DNA from: Nonomuraea endophytica
GTDB lineage: Bacteria; Actinomycetota; Actinomycetes; Streptosporangiales; Streptosporangiaceae
Direction of reading: 5' to 3'
DNA: 64,000 nucleotides
NCBI RefSeq assembly: GCF_014203235.1
Contig: NZ_JACHIN010000002.1
Coordinates: 551,245-615,244, forward strand
The notes below the pieces were generated by a model that ran no database searches, was not told where the DNA came from, and was given only the letters and a program-made list of their open reading frames with translations. Made by a program: the position numbers and the translations under genes. Below, one piece after another: positions 51,891 to 62,422 of this stretch; position 1 is the stretch's first letter, and each line of letters starts with the position of its first letter.

Positions 51891-53506
51891 CCCCCGGACA
51901 AAAGGTGATCGACGGTCGTTTCGAGCTGCTGGACCGGCTCGGCAGCGGCGGCATGGGCACGGTCTGGCGTGCCCGCGACCTTGCGCTCCACCGAGAAGTC
52001 GCGCTCAAGGAGGTCCGCCCGCACGGACCGCTGGACGACGACCCCGGCCGCGCCCGGATGATGCGCGACAGGATCCTGCTGGAAGCGCGCGCGCTGGCCA
52101 GGCTCCATCACCCGAACGTGGTCACCATCCACCACATCGTGGACACCCCGGAGACGCCGCACCCGTGGATCGTCATGGAGCTGGTGCCCGGCCGTTCGCT
52201 CCAGGACCGCATCGCCAAGGAGCTCATGCCGCCGGCCGAGGCCGCCAGGCTGGGCCGGGGGATCCTGGCCGCGCTGCACGCCGCGCACACTGCCGGCATC
52301 CTGCACCGCGACGTCAAGCCAGCCAACGTGCTGCTGCGCACCGACGGCAGCCCGGTCCTGACCGACTTCGGCATCGCCGCCCTCTACGACTCGCCCGGCC
52401 TGACGGCCACGGGTGAGCTGGTGGGCTCGCCCGAGTACATCGCGCCGGAGCGACTGCGCGGCCAGGAGGGCAACCCGGCCTCCGACCTGTGGTCGCTCGG
52501 CATGCTGCTCTACGTCGCGGTCGAGGGCACCCACCCGATGCGCCGCGACACGCCGCTGGCGACGCTCGCCGCCGTCCTGGACGGCCGCGTCCCGCCGCCG
52601 CGCCAGTCCGGGCCGCTGACGCCCGTGCTCAGCGCCCTGCTCACCTCGGACCCGGGCGCGCGTCCCGACCCGGCCCGCCTCGACGCGATGCTCGCCGACG
52701 CCGCCATGGCCCCGCCCATGTACGCCACCCCGCCGCCCGCCTACGCCCCGCCCCAGCCCGGTTACCCGCCGCCGCAGCCCGTCTACGGCATGCCCACCGG
52801 CCCGAACCCCAACGCGCAGGGCTGGGCCACCCAGTCCACCCGGCGCCGGCGCGGCGCGGGACCACTCGTGGCAGGCGCGGTCGTGCTGGCGGCGCTCCTG
52901 GTGGCGGGCGTCATCCTGGTCCCCCAGTGGCTGGCCCCCGGCCCGTCGGACGACCCCACCGGCCCGAACACCGCGACGAGCGGCAAGCCGTCCGCCTCGG
53001 CCATGGTCGGCGATGACGACGACGATCCCCCGGTCACCGAGGCGCCCGTCCCCGACACCAGCCCCCTGCTCACCCCCGGCCGCATCCGCCAGGTGATCGC
53101 CGCCATGGAGAAGGCCTCGGGCAGCAAGGTGTTCAGCGACTTCTCGGTGCACGAGCAGTTCGCCTCGGCCAAGGCTCCGGTCCGCGGGAAGAAGTCCCTC
53201 TACGACACCTGGGACTACCGCGACGGCGAGGTCAGCAAGGGCTCGGGCGGCACCATGTCCAGCATGGACAAGACCGTCCAGCTCAGCTCGCTCAACTGGG
53301 AGGCGCTGCCGTCCCTGTTCAAGACGGCCGAGAAGCGGCTGGGCATCGACAAGCCGACCTCCCGTTACGTGATCGTCCAGCCGGGCTGGCCGTTCAACGG
53401 CCCGCCCAAGCCGGCGATCCTCGTCTACCTGAGCGACGACTACGGCGGCGCGTACCTGGCCGCCGACGCCAAGGGCAAGATCATTAGGATGTACAAGCGG
53501 GACTGA
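51887..53506 (+). CDS. Membrane Ser/Thr protein kinase (PknB-like), complete catalytic site
   Basis: 539 residues. Kinase domain about 11-280: glycine loop GSGGMG, Lys41 (VALK), HRDVKPANV (140-148), DFG (160-162) and the activation end GSPEYIAPE. A Pro/Tyr-rich juxtamembrane stretch (PPPAYAPPQPGYPPPQPVYG) and a basic RRRRG lead to one membrane helix at about 325-345. The outer part of about 190 residues starts with an Asp-rich linker (GDDDDDPPVTEAP) and then a globular domain (IRQVIAAMEKASGSKVFSDF; TSRYVIVQPGWPF) that I do not recognise. It is an active receptor-like kinase. GTG 51887 is defined by the TAAGCT spacing and overlaps the previous stop (GTGA). Confidence 0.92.
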   Translation: MTPGQKVIDGRFELLDRLGSGGMGTVWRARDLALHREVALKEVRPHGPLDDDPGRARMMRDRILLEARALARLHHPNVVTIHHIVDTPETPHPWIVMELVPGRSLQDRIAKELMPPAEAARLGRGILAALHAAHTAGILHRDVKPANVLLRTDGSPVLTDFGIAALYDSPGLTATGELVGSPEYIAPERLRGQEGNPASDLWSLGMLLYVAVEGTHPMRRDTPLATLAAVLDGRVPPPRQSGPLTPVLSALLTSDPGARPDPARLDAMLADAAMAPPMYATPPPAYAPPQPGYPPPQPVYGMPTGPNPNAQGWATQSTRRRRGAGPLVAGAVVLAALLVAGVILVPQWLAPGPSDDPTGPNTATSGKPSASAMVGDDDDDPPVTEAPVPDTSPLLTPGRIRQVIAAMEKASGSKVFSDFSVHEQFASAKAPVRGKKSLYDTWDYRDGEVSKGSGGTMSSMDKTVQLSSLNWEALPSLFKTAEKRLGIDKPTSRYVIVQPGWPFNGPPKPAILVYLSDDYGGAYLAADAKGKIIRMYKRD

Positions 53507-53510
53507 CGCC

Positions 53511-53876
53511 TCAGCCCTCGAAGCGGACCGTCGCGCCCCGGTCGGTGATCGACAGGACGCGGACGTTCAGGCTGTTGATGCTCCCGCTGCCGCCCGCGCC
53601 GAGGGTCGTGGCGACACCGGGTCCCTCCACCCGCACCATGTCCTGGTTGAAGGCGTACACCTTGGAGACCCACACCCGGGACAGGCGGTAGCGGGCGGCG
53701 ACGCGGAAGCTCACCGGCCTGGTGATCGTGATCTTGCACTTCCCGTCGTAGCAGGCGCGGAGGTTCGGCTTCGCCGCGGCGGTGGCGAACTGCGTCGCGG
53801 CGCTCGCCGGGGTGGCGAAGGACGCCGCGGCCATGACGGCGGCGAGGGTCAGAGCGGTGATGGTCGTCCGGTGCAT
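53511..53876 (-). CDS. Small secreted protein of unknown function
   Basis: 121 residues. A signal peptide (MHRTTITALTLAAVMAAASF, cleavage after TPASA) is followed by about 95 residues rich in beta-strand residues, with one Cys pair (ACYDGKCK). The mature part reads ITITRPVSFRVAARYRLSRV, then MVRVEGPGVATTLGAGG. I do not recognise the family. ATG 53876 is chosen over ATG 53891 because AAAGGGG stands five bases before it. It lies on the opposite strand between two kinase genes, five bases from the end of the first kinase, so it could be a ligand or target of their extracellular domains, but nothing proves that. Confidence 0.65.
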   Translation of the reverse strand: MHRTTITALTLAAVMAAASFATPASAATQFATAAAKPNLRACYDGKCKITITRPVSFRVAARYRLSRVWVSKVYAFNQDMVRVEGPGVATTLGAGGSGSINSLNVRVLSITDRGATVRFEG

Positions 53877-53940
53877 GGAGGCCCCTTTCATCGGTTCGGC
53901 TTCATCGTTTCGGCGAGCCCCAGGATGCACCCTCCGTGCC

Positions 53941-53984
53941 GGGACCGGTCCCCAGTGTGACGAAAACGCCCGGGGACCGGTCCC
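53941..53984. promoter_or_regulatory. Two GGGACCGGTCCC palindromes upstream of the kinase at 54061
   Basis: Perfect 12-bp palindromes at 53941-53952 and 53973-53984, 32 bases apart (about three helical turns). A third perfect copy lies before the FHA gene (58234-58245). They are between the divergent secreted-protein and kinase genes and may control both. Confidence 0.62.
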
Positions 53985-54060
53985 GGACGCGCGATGCTAA
54001 GACCTCACCACGCCGGCGCGGGCCGCGGGCGGCACGATTCCGGCGTTCGGAGGGACAGGC

Positions 54061-56343
<2,283 letters not shown>

Positions 56344-56375
56344 GCGAAGGCGCTGACTGCGGGCCCATCGCTGGG

Positions 56376-56381
56376 TAAAGT
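56376..56381 (+). promoter_or_regulatory. -10 box of the HGD-type kinase gene
   Basis: TAAAGT about 35 bases before GTG 56416, which has AAGGGA upstream; a short 5' leader is predicted. Confidence 0.4.
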
Positions 56382-56415
56382 GCGCAGTGTTCCGTCCCCT
56401 CTGAAGGGAACCACG

Positions 56416-58224
56416 GTGCGTCTGGGCAGGTCGGTCGGCCGTCGCTATCGGCTCACCAACGGTCCCATCCGCAGCAGGACCAGCGAGGTCTGGCTCGCCC
56501 GCGACGAGCAACTCGGGCGGGACGTCGTGCTCAAGCGGATGCTGAGCGGACACGACAGCGTGCGCGGGTTCAGCCGGCTGCGGGCCGAGGCGCGGGCTCT
56601 GGCGCGCTTCAACCACCCGCACATCGTCACGCTCTTCGACGCGGTCCAGGACGGCCAGGGCCGGCGGGCCACGTCCTGGCTGGTCATGGAGCACGTGTCG
56701 GGCGGGAGCCTGAACGGGCGGCAGGCCGTCACGCCGGAGGTCGCCGCGAGCGTCGGCGCGCAGGTCGCCGACGCGCTGGTGTGCCTGCACGCCGAGGGCA
56801 TCGTCCACGGCGACATCAAGCCGGGCAACGTCGTGGTGACCGGCGACGGCACGGTCAAGCTCGCCGACTTCGGCGCCGCCTACCGCGTCGGCGGCAATGA
56901 GACGATCACCCCGAACAGCGCGATCAGCTACACGCCCGACTACGCCGCCCCCGAGGTCATCCTCGGCCGGCTGGAGCGCGGCTCGGACGTGTTCTCGCTC
57001 GGCGCGATGCTCCACGCGCTCGTCACCGGCTCGCCGCCCGAGCGCGGCCCGAGCGGGCGCGTCCTGCTGACGGCCGACCTCGGGGTGCTGGACGACGTGC
57101 TGCGCGCGATGCTCGCCAAGGAGCCGGGCCTGCGTCCCGACGCCACGGAGGTGCTGCGCCGGCTCACGGAGATCGCGGGCGGGGCCGTCCTCCCTCCCAG
57201 TGTGAACGGCACCGCCGACTTCCCCACGGACCCGCCCGCCGGGAGCATCATCGTGGACGCGGTCAGAAACCACCCGTACTTGACCGGCGCGACCGCCGCC
57301 CTCGTGGCGGCGCTGACCGGGATCGCGTCCTTCCTCCTGCCGCCGTCGGAGCGCGACGGCAGCGCGCAGGCGGGCAGCCCGGCGTCCCTGATCGGTGACC
57401 CGCGCACGGTTGATCCGTGCGCGCTGACCGAACCCGTCGCGCTGGGCCGGTTCGGCGCCACCGAACTCGACCGGAACTACGGCAACTTCGACCGGTGCGA
57501 CGTGCTGGTGCGCCCGGAGGACGACAGCGTCGTGGACGTCAGGGTGGACTTCAACCACGACCCGGGCGCCGAGCAGCCCGGTCAGGCCAGGACCGTGGGA
57601 AGGGTCGGCATCGTCGAACAACCCGCCGAGCGCGACTCCTGCCTGCGGACCCTGCTGCCGGCCGGGGAGAGCGACACCAACATCACCATCACCGCCAAAC
57701 GCGACGACCCAGGCAAGGCACCGCTGTGCGCGATCGCCGACGTCGCCACCGGCAGCGCCGTCACCCTGCTGAACAACGGGCCGCTGCCCCGCCGTACCCT
57801 GCCCGAGCGATCGCTGGCGCACCGGGACGCCTGCGCGCTGCTACCCGCCGGCGCGCTGGAGGTCATCCCCGGCATCGACGCCAACGACCCGGACGTCGGG
57901 TTCGGCAGCTGGCAGTGCGCATGGGCGAGCACGACCAGCAAGCTCTGGCTCGACGTCCGCTTCGACCAGGGACCACCCCCGAACCCCGCCAACGGCTCCG
58001 CCACCGTCGTCAACGGCTACCGCACGATCCTGCGCCCCGAGACCGACGGCGACGACCGATCGTGCCTGGCCCAGCTGGTCTACCGCACGTACCACGACGA
58101 GGACGGGCGGGCGGCGGAGACCGTCAACCTCCTCGTCAGCGGATCACGCTCGGCCGACCAGCTCTGCCAGCTCGCCAGGCGGCTCACCGCCTCCGCCGCC
58201 GCCAGGCTGCCGCACCCGGCCTGA
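56416..58224 (+). CDS. Membrane protein kinase-like protein with HGD in place of HRD
   Basis: 602 residues. Kinase domain about 10-260 with Lys40 (VVLK), HGDIKPGN (131-138) where HRD is usual, DFG (151-153) and PDYAAPE. The glycine loop is degenerate (GPIRSRTSEV). The Asp, Lys and Asn of the catalytic loop are present, so it could be an active non-RD kinase. A membrane helix sits near 280-300 (GATAALVAALTGIASFLL). The outer half has about eight Cys in two similar modules starting DPCALTEPVALGRFG and DACALLPAGALEVIPG, with FDRCDVLV and WQCAWAS pairs. GTG 56416 is chosen over 56380 for its AAGGGA site. It lies 72 bases after the previous kinase gene. Confidence 0.87.
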   Translation: MRLGRSVGRRYRLTNGPIRSRTSEVWLARDEQLGRDVVLKRMLSGHDSVRGFSRLRAEARALARFNHPHIVTLFDAVQDGQGRRATSWLVMEHVSGGSLNGRQAVTPEVAASVGAQVADALVCLHAEGIVHGDIKPGNVVVTGDGTVKLADFGAAYRVGGNETITPNSAISYTPDYAAPEVILGRLERGSDVFSLGAMLHALVTGSPPERGPSGRVLLTADLGVLDDVLRAMLAKEPGLRPDATEVLRRLTEIAGGAVLPPSVNGTADFPTDPPAGSIIVDAVRNHPYLTGATAALVAALTGIASFLLPPSERDGSAQAGSPASLIGDPRTVDPCALTEPVALGRFGATELDRNYGNFDRCDVLVRPEDDSVVDVRVDFNHDPGAEQPGQARTVGRVGIVEQPAERDSCLRTLLPAGESDTNITITAKRDDPGKAPLCAIADVATGSAVTLLNNGPLPRRTLPERSLAHRDACALLPAGALEVIPGIDANDPDVGFGSWQCAWASTTSKLWLDVRFDQGPPPNPANGSATVVNGYRTILRPETDGDDRSCLAQLVYRTYHDEDGRAAETVNLLVSGSRSADQLCQLARRLTASAAARLPHPA

Positions 58225-58233
58225 CCTCGGCTC

Positions 58234-58245
58234 GGGACCGGTCCC
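58234..58245. promoter_or_regulatory. Third GGGACCGGTCCC palindrome, before the FHA gene
   Basis: Perfect 12-bp palindrome ten bases after the kinase stop and 56 bases before the FHA start. The inner ten bases occur once more at 60823-60832, inside a coding region. Confidence 0.6.
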
Positions 58246-58301
58246 GAAGCGGTCGGTGGATCCTGACATCCAGTGCCGGTGATCTCTGAAGGAGACGAGC
58301 G

Positions 58302-59075
58302 ATGCATTTCCCCGACAGCCTTGCCCGCGGCGTCGCGCCCGTTCGTCCCGGCACGCTGCACGCCCGTACCGTCACCGGCGGCGTCAAGGCCGCCCCGCAG
58401 GCCGGCGCGGTCGTCAGGTTCGGCAGGGCCGGCAAGCCGGAGGTCGACCTGGGCGTCGGCGAGGACGACCTGCACGTGAGCCGACAGCACGGCGAGCTCG
58501 CCTACCGCGAGCGGCAGTGGTGGCTGCGCAACACCGGCCAGCAGCTCGTCCGGCTGCCGCGCGGGCAGTTCCTGCACGCCACGACCGATCCCATCCCGCT
58601 CGCCACCGGCTACACGCCGCTGTTCGTGAAGGGGTGCGGCCATCGCGAGCACCTGGTCGAGCTTTACGTGAGCGGCCACGACGACGACGGGCTGACCCCC
58701 CACCGCCGGGCCGAGACGCTGCCGCCCAAGATCTGGCCGCTCGACGACGTCGAACGCCTCCTGCTCGTCATCCTCGGCCAGCGGTACCTGTATTACGAGG
58801 AGAACCCGCGTCCGCTGACGTACCGGCAGGCCGCCGACTCCCTGGCCGACATCCGCCGGGACGAGCGCTGGGGCGAACGCAAGATCGAGGCCAGGGTCGA
58901 GACGGTACGCCGTCGCCTGGACGCGTGCGGATTCCCCTTTCCGTTGATCCACGACATGGCGATGGGCCGGCCCTGCGACAACAACCTCCTGCACAACCTG
59001 CTGAGGGGCCTGGTCGACTCCACGACCCTGGTCCCGACGGACCTCGAACTGCTGGAGGACGACCACCACGCCTGA
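58302..59075 (+). CDS. FHA-domain protein with C-terminal helix-turn-helix-like region
   Basis: 257 residues. The forkhead-associated fold covers about 30-100: VVRFGRAGKPEVDLGVGEDD, then the phosphothreonine-binding core LHVSRQHGELAYRERQWWLR (S-R-x-H and N-T-G after it). The C-terminal half (about 150-245) is helical with PLTYRQAADSLADIRRDERW and GERKIEARVETVRRRLDACG, a pattern like a winged helix. FHA domains read Thr phosphorylation, so this is a natural acceptor for the kinases encoded just upstream. ATG 58302 follows GAAGGAG. The C-terminus may be frameshifted; see the adjoining segment. Confidence 0.85.
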   Translation: MHFPDSLARGVAPVRPGTLHARTVTGGVKAAPQAGAVVRFGRAGKPEVDLGVGEDDLHVSRQHGELAYRERQWWLRNTGQQLVRLPRGQFLHATTDPIPLATGYTPLFVKGCGHREHLVELYVSGHDDDGLTPHRRAETLPPKIWPLDDVERLLLVILGQRYLYYEENPRPLTYRQAADSLADIRRDERWGERKIEARVETVRRRLDACGFPFPLIHDMAMGRPCDNNLLHNLLRGLVDSTTLVPTDLELLEDDHHA

Positions 59076-59134
59076 CCCAGGAAGCCCTGGACGAGATCTT
59101 CGACGCCGGACCCATGCACCACGCCTACACCTGA
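59076..59134 (+). other. Coding-like tail in another frame after the FHA gene
   Basis: From about 59072 the +2 frame reads RLTQEALDEIFDAGPMHHAY and then stops at 59134, with strong GC-third-position bias. This looks like a genuine protein end. It may be the original C-terminus of the FHA protein displaced by a one-base shift near 59065, or a remnant of another gene. The rest of the gap to 59225 shows nothing clear. Confidence 0.35.
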
Positions 59135-59225
59135 TCGATCTCCCGGCCGCCGAGCCGGTGCGCCTGCGCGGTCCGCGTCGGAACCAATGTCCAGGTCATC
59201 ACGCTGGTCTTCGCCGACCTTGAGA

Positions 59226-60101
59226 TCACCTCCTCACAGCCGCCAGAAAGTCGCGGGCCAGGCGGCTGAACTGCTCCGGCTGGTCGTAGGTGACGATGTG
59301 CCCGGCGCCGGGCAGCGTGACCAGGCGGCTGTCCGGGGTCGCCGCGGCTGCCGCCGCCATCTCGGCGTGACCGACGAGCGGGTCGCGGTCGCCGCGTACC
59401 CAGAGGGTGGGCACGGTGAGTTCCGGCAGGTCGGGCAGGTAGTTCACGCGCATGGCGAAGGGGCCGTAGGCGCGGACCATCCAGTCGTCCAGGGCGGGCT
59501 CGCCGTACTCGGCCTTGGCCGCCGCCTCCTCCGTCGCCAGGGCGAGGATGGTGTCGAAGTCGCGGGTGCCGGCTCCGGCCGTGAGGTTGGCGATCATCGA
59601 CTGGCGTACCGTCCCGGGGCGGCGGGCCAGGTAGCGGCTGCTCAGCCGCATCGCACCCGGTGTGCGGGTGACCATCCAGGTGAGGAACTGGGCCTTCCTC
59701 TTGGCCCCGAGCCCGCCGGGTGCGATGGCGATCAGGGCGTCGAGCCGGTCCGGGTGCTTCAGCGCGTACCCGATCGCGATTCCGGCGCCCAGGGAGATCC
59801 CGATGACGGAGACCCGCGGCAGGTTGAGCACGTCGAGCAGGTCGTCGAGGAAGCGGGTGTAGAACGCCTCGTCCAGGACGCCCCGCCAGGGACGGCTGCC
59901 GCCGTGGCGGGGCAGGTCGATGAGGTACACGCGGTGGTCGGGCGCCAGGTCCCGGACGACGTGCCGCCAGACCCCCTGCGCGGTGTCGAGCATCCCGCCG
60001 TGCAGCAGCAGCACGGGCGGGCCTGTCCCGCCGGCCCGGTAGAGCCGCACGGGGCCGCCGAAGACGGTCAGGTCGGTATGAGTGTCGAAAACGCCGGTCA
60101 T
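59226..60101 (-). CDS. Alpha/beta hydrolase
   Basis: 291 residues with the alpha/beta-hydrolase order. The oxyanion region is VLLLHGGMLDTAQGVWRHVV, the nucleophile elbow ISLGAG (G-x-S-x-G replaced by G-I-S-L-G, about residues 98-102), the acid is in LWVRGDRDPLVGHAEM and the His in LPGAGHIVTYDQPEQFSRLA. All three catalytic residues are present. It probably hydrolyses an ester, lactone or C-C bond; the substrate is unknown. ATG 60101 has GGAGGAG upstream and overlaps the stop of the TetR gene (ATGA), so both are one operon. The hydrolase substrate or product may be the TetR ligand (inference). Confidence 0.9.
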   Translation of the reverse strand: MTGVFDTHTDLTVFGGPVRLYRAGGTGPPVLLLHGGMLDTAQGVWRHVVRDLAPDHRVYLIDLPRHGGSRPWRGVLDEAFYTRFLDDLLDVLNLPRVSVIGISLGAGIAIGYALKHPDRLDALIAIAPGGLGAKRKAQFLTWMVTRTPGAMRLSSRYLARRPGTVRQSMIANLTAGAGTRDFDTILALATEEAAAKAEYGEPALDDWMVRAYGPFAMRVNYLPDLPELTVPTLWVRGDRDPLVGHAEMAAAAAATPDSRLVTLPGAGHIVTYDQPEQFSRLARDFLAAVRR

Positions 60102-60781
60102 GCGGGCTCCTCCAGCCGGCCAAGTTGGTCGTCGAGCCGGGCCAGCAGGGACAGCTGCGTCTCCCGCGCGGCCGCCGGATCGGCGGGCAGGTCGCTCGCC
60201 AGCCCCCGGCCGACCAGGTCGGCGAACAGACCGACGGCCTCCTGGAGCTCCTGCGCGGTCATCTCCCCGAAGACGCCGGGCGCGTGGAGCAGGCCCAGCG
60301 TGAACACACCGAGGACGCGGACGACGCTCTCCGTGGAGACCGCCGGATCGATGACCCCGGCCCGCTGCAGCTGGCCGACGTAGTCGCCCAGCCACCGGAA
60401 CCGGTCGAGATAGCGCTCGTCACCCACACCCCGGACGTGCTCGCCCAGCACCGCCGCGTCCCCCAGGTAGAGCGCGCTCATCAGGGGGTTCGCGAGCGTC
60501 GCCTCCACCGCGAACCGGTAGACGGCGGGGAGGTCGACCAGGCCGGGCGCGCTCAGCACGCTTCGGTGCACCTGGGCGGTCAGCTCGCGCATGTCGCGGT
60601 TGAGCACGGCGGCGAGAATCGCCGCCTTGTCGGCGAACTCCAGGTAGACGGCGCCCTTGCCGATCCCGGCGCGTGCGGCGAGGTCGGCGACGGTGGTGTC
60701 GGGCCAGCCCTTGTCGAGAATGAGCTGCCGGGCGGCGGCGAGGATGCGTCCCCGCCGGTCCGGGATGAGTGGGCGCGGCAT
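60098..60781 (-). CDS. TetR-family regulator of the hydrolase operon
   Basis: 227 residues. The HTH is RRGRILAAARQLILDKGWPD, then VADLAARAGIGKGAVYLEFA (about 8-55). The rest is a TetR C-terminal ligand domain. A longer in-frame start at 60853 exists but would run over the end of the preceding gene and through a perfect inverted repeat. ATG 60781 is preferred because the HTH begins eight residues later and the repeat (60781-60810) then ends exactly at the start codon, as expected for autorepression. It is co-translated with the alpha/beta hydrolase (ATGA overlap). Confidence 0.88.
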   Translation of the reverse strand: MPRPLIPDRRGRILAAARQLILDKGWPDTTVADLAARAGIGKGAVYLEFADKAAILAAVLNRDMRELTAQVHRSVLSAPGLVDLPAVYRFAVEATLANPLMSALYLGDAAVLGEHVRGVGDERYLDRFRWLGDYVGQLQRAGVIDPAVSTESVVRVLGVFTLGLLHAPGVFGEMTAQELQEAVGLFADLVGRGLASDLPADPAAARETQLSLLARLDDQLGRLEEPA

Positions 60782-60810
60782 AGTGACCAGAATTGCAGAT
60801 CGGGTCACTA
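60781..60810 (-). promoter_or_regulatory. Inverted repeat TAGTGACC-N14-GGTCACTA at the TetR start
   Basis: Perfect 8-bp arms at 60781-60788 and 60803-60810. One arm touches the ATG of the TetR gene and the other overlaps the stop of the preceding gene. Probable autoregulatory operator. Confidence 0.65.
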
Positions 60811-61746
60811 CCCCGCAAGGCCGGACCGGTCCACGATCCCCGACGCCAGCCACACGTCGGCGAAGACCGAGCCCTTCTTAAAGATCACCTCTCCGTAGCG
60901 CACCTCGTCCTGCAGCCAGATCATCTGGTCGGCCATGACCTGATAGGTGCCCGGGTCGAGGATGATGTAGCGGCGCGGGCTCTCCGCCGACCTGAACAGG
61001 CCGAGCCCCGTCCTGCCGGTCGCGTCCTTGACGTTCTGCTCGATGCGGACTCCTGGGATCTTCGCCAGCGCGCGGAAGATGGCCGCCTCAAGCTTGGGCG
61101 GCATGACCGCCTGCTGCTTCAGATACAGCGTGAGGATCCGGAACGCGCGCTGGTCCGGGGCCTCGACCACCTTGGGCACCCCCTCTTCCCGGGGCTTGTC
61201 GATCCAGTGCCGGTCACCCGCGACATGGGCGATCAGCTCGTCCGGATCGGTGGGAAGCTTGAGCAGCTTTTTCCGGTACGCCTGAGGCGACAGGTCGTCG
61301 TCCCCCGGATCCGGCGGAACATCCGCAACCCGGAAATTTCCGTCTATGTCCCACCCAGCGGTCTGCTTGCCGTCATAACGCAGCCAGCTCTCGCGCGTCG
61401 TCGTCCGGCCGTCCGCGGGCTGCACGTTCAAGGTCTTGGTGTACTGCCACTGGTCAGGCCGGGGCTCCGGCGCCACCGGCCGCTTCTCGACGGCCTCGGC
61501 CGCCCGCTCCAGCACGGTCTCGGAGTTCAGCGGAATCGCCTCGACGAACGGCAGCGGCCGTACGTCCGGGGACTGCCTGAGCACCACGACGGCGACGACC
61601 ACCGCCACCGCGGTGACCAGCAAGGACGGCACCACCACCAGCCCGCGCCGACGCCGCGTCACCCGGCGGCGGAGCCTGCGCAGCCGGTCGGCGTCGGGCG
61701 TCGGCGCGTCAGAACGCAGCTCGGCGAGGATCTTCAGGTCATCCAT
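60808..61746 (-). CDS. CU044_5270-family membrane-anchored protein, anti-sigma-like partner
   Basis: 312 residues. A cytosolic N-terminus (LKILAELRSDAPTPDADRLR, then a run of arginines) precedes one membrane helix (LVVVPSLLVTAVAVVVAVVV, about residues 36-55) and a large outer domain with WQYTKTLNVQPADGRTTTRE and RYIILDPGTYQVMADQMIWL. This layout is that of the actinobacterial CU044_5270 family, usually encoded right after an ECF sigma factor and probably regulating it. ATG 61746 overlaps the sigma-factor stop by eight bases. The outer domain may sense envelope conditions (inference). Confidence 0.82.
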   Translation of the reverse strand: MDDLKILAELRSDAPTPDADRLRRLRRRVTRRRRGLVVVPSLLVTAVAVVVAVVVLRQSPDVRPLPFVEAIPLNSETVLERAAEAVEKRPVAPEPRPDQWQYTKTLNVQPADGRTTTRESWLRYDGKQTAGWDIDGNFRVADVPPDPGDDDLSPQAYRKKLLKLPTDPDELIAHVAGDRHWIDKPREEGVPKVVEAPDQRAFRILTLYLKQQAVMPPKLEAAIFRALAKIPGVRIEQNVKDATGRTGLGLFRSAESPRRYIILDPGTYQVMADQMIWLQDEVRYGEVIFKKGSVFADVWLASGIVDRSGLAG

Positions 61747-62386
61747 GATCTGCCTCCGCATCCACGACTAGGGCCGACGGATCGACGCCGCCCAGCGCCG
61801 CACGCGTCTTCTTCCTGGCGCGATGCAACCGCGAGCGGACCGTGCCGATGGGGATGCCGAGGGCCAGCGCCACTTCCTCGTAGCTGAGATCGGCCCAGGC
61901 GATCATCAGCAGGACCTCGCGGTCCTCCGGCGACAACACCGCGAGTGCCCCCGCGAGATCGCGCTGCGCCGCCGACGCCGACACCCGCGCCTCGACCCGG
62001 TCGGCATAACTCTCCGCCACCTCGTCGACGCCGGTCCGTGCCAGAGCCTGGAAAAACCGTTGTTCTTTACGGCGGTGCCTGCCGATCAGGTTGGCCGCGA
62101 TGCCGTACAGCCAGGGGCGGGCTTCGGGGTGACTGACGTCGTAGCGGGCGCGGCGCCGGAAGGCGGTCAAGAACGTCTCCGCGACCACGTCATCGGCCAG
62201 CGAGTCACCCAGCCGCCGCGTCACATAGCGGTGTAAAGCGGGTGCGTGCCGGTCGAACAGGGCCGCGAAGGCGGCGGGATCGCGCCTGGACCGCTGGATC
62301 AGCTCCGCGTCCGCCAGGCTCACATCGGCTGCCAAGCCTGCGCTCCGTTCCTCGGTGTCGTCACCCTCTTTTCCCCGAAGCGCCAA
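61739..62386 (-). CDS. ECF-family RNA polymerase sigma factor
   Basis: 215 residues at most. Region 2 is FAALFDRHAPALHRYVTRRL, then LADDVVAETFLTAFRRRARY and RPWLYGIAANLIGRHRRKEQ. Region 4 is LSPEDREVLLMIAWADLSYE, then VALALGIPIGTVRSRLHRAR. The start is uncertain: TTG 62386 gives the longest product, and a GTG at the ADVSL segment would shorten it by about 21 residues. No ribosome site is convincing. It is operonic with the CU044_5270 membrane protein. It is the only sigma factor in the window, but I see no AACC-N16-CRTCTA motif in front of it. Confidence 0.9.
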   Translation of the reverse strand: MALRGKEGDDTEERSAGLAADVSLADAELIQRSRRDPAAFAALFDRHAPALHRYVTRRLGDSLADDVVAETFLTAFRRRARYDVSHPEARPWLYGIAANLIGRHRRKEQRFFQALARTGVDEVAESYADRVEARVSASAAQRDLAGALAVLSPEDREVLLMIAWADLSYEEVALALGIPIGTVRSRLHRARKKTRAALGGVDPSALVVDAEADHG

Positions 62387-62422
62387 CTTGAGTTCTCGGC
62401 CGCTGCTTCCTACAAAGCAGAG

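Noticed and set aside
50714..53506. Single 930-codon gene fusing the adenylation region to the kinase
   Set aside because: In the kinase frame the part before 51887 is Arg/Pro-rich shadow sequence; the adenylation motifs lie in another frame.
60782..60853. Longer N-terminus of the hydrolase-operon TetR protein
   Set aside because: It would read through a perfect inverted repeat and into the previous gene, and adds no conserved residues.
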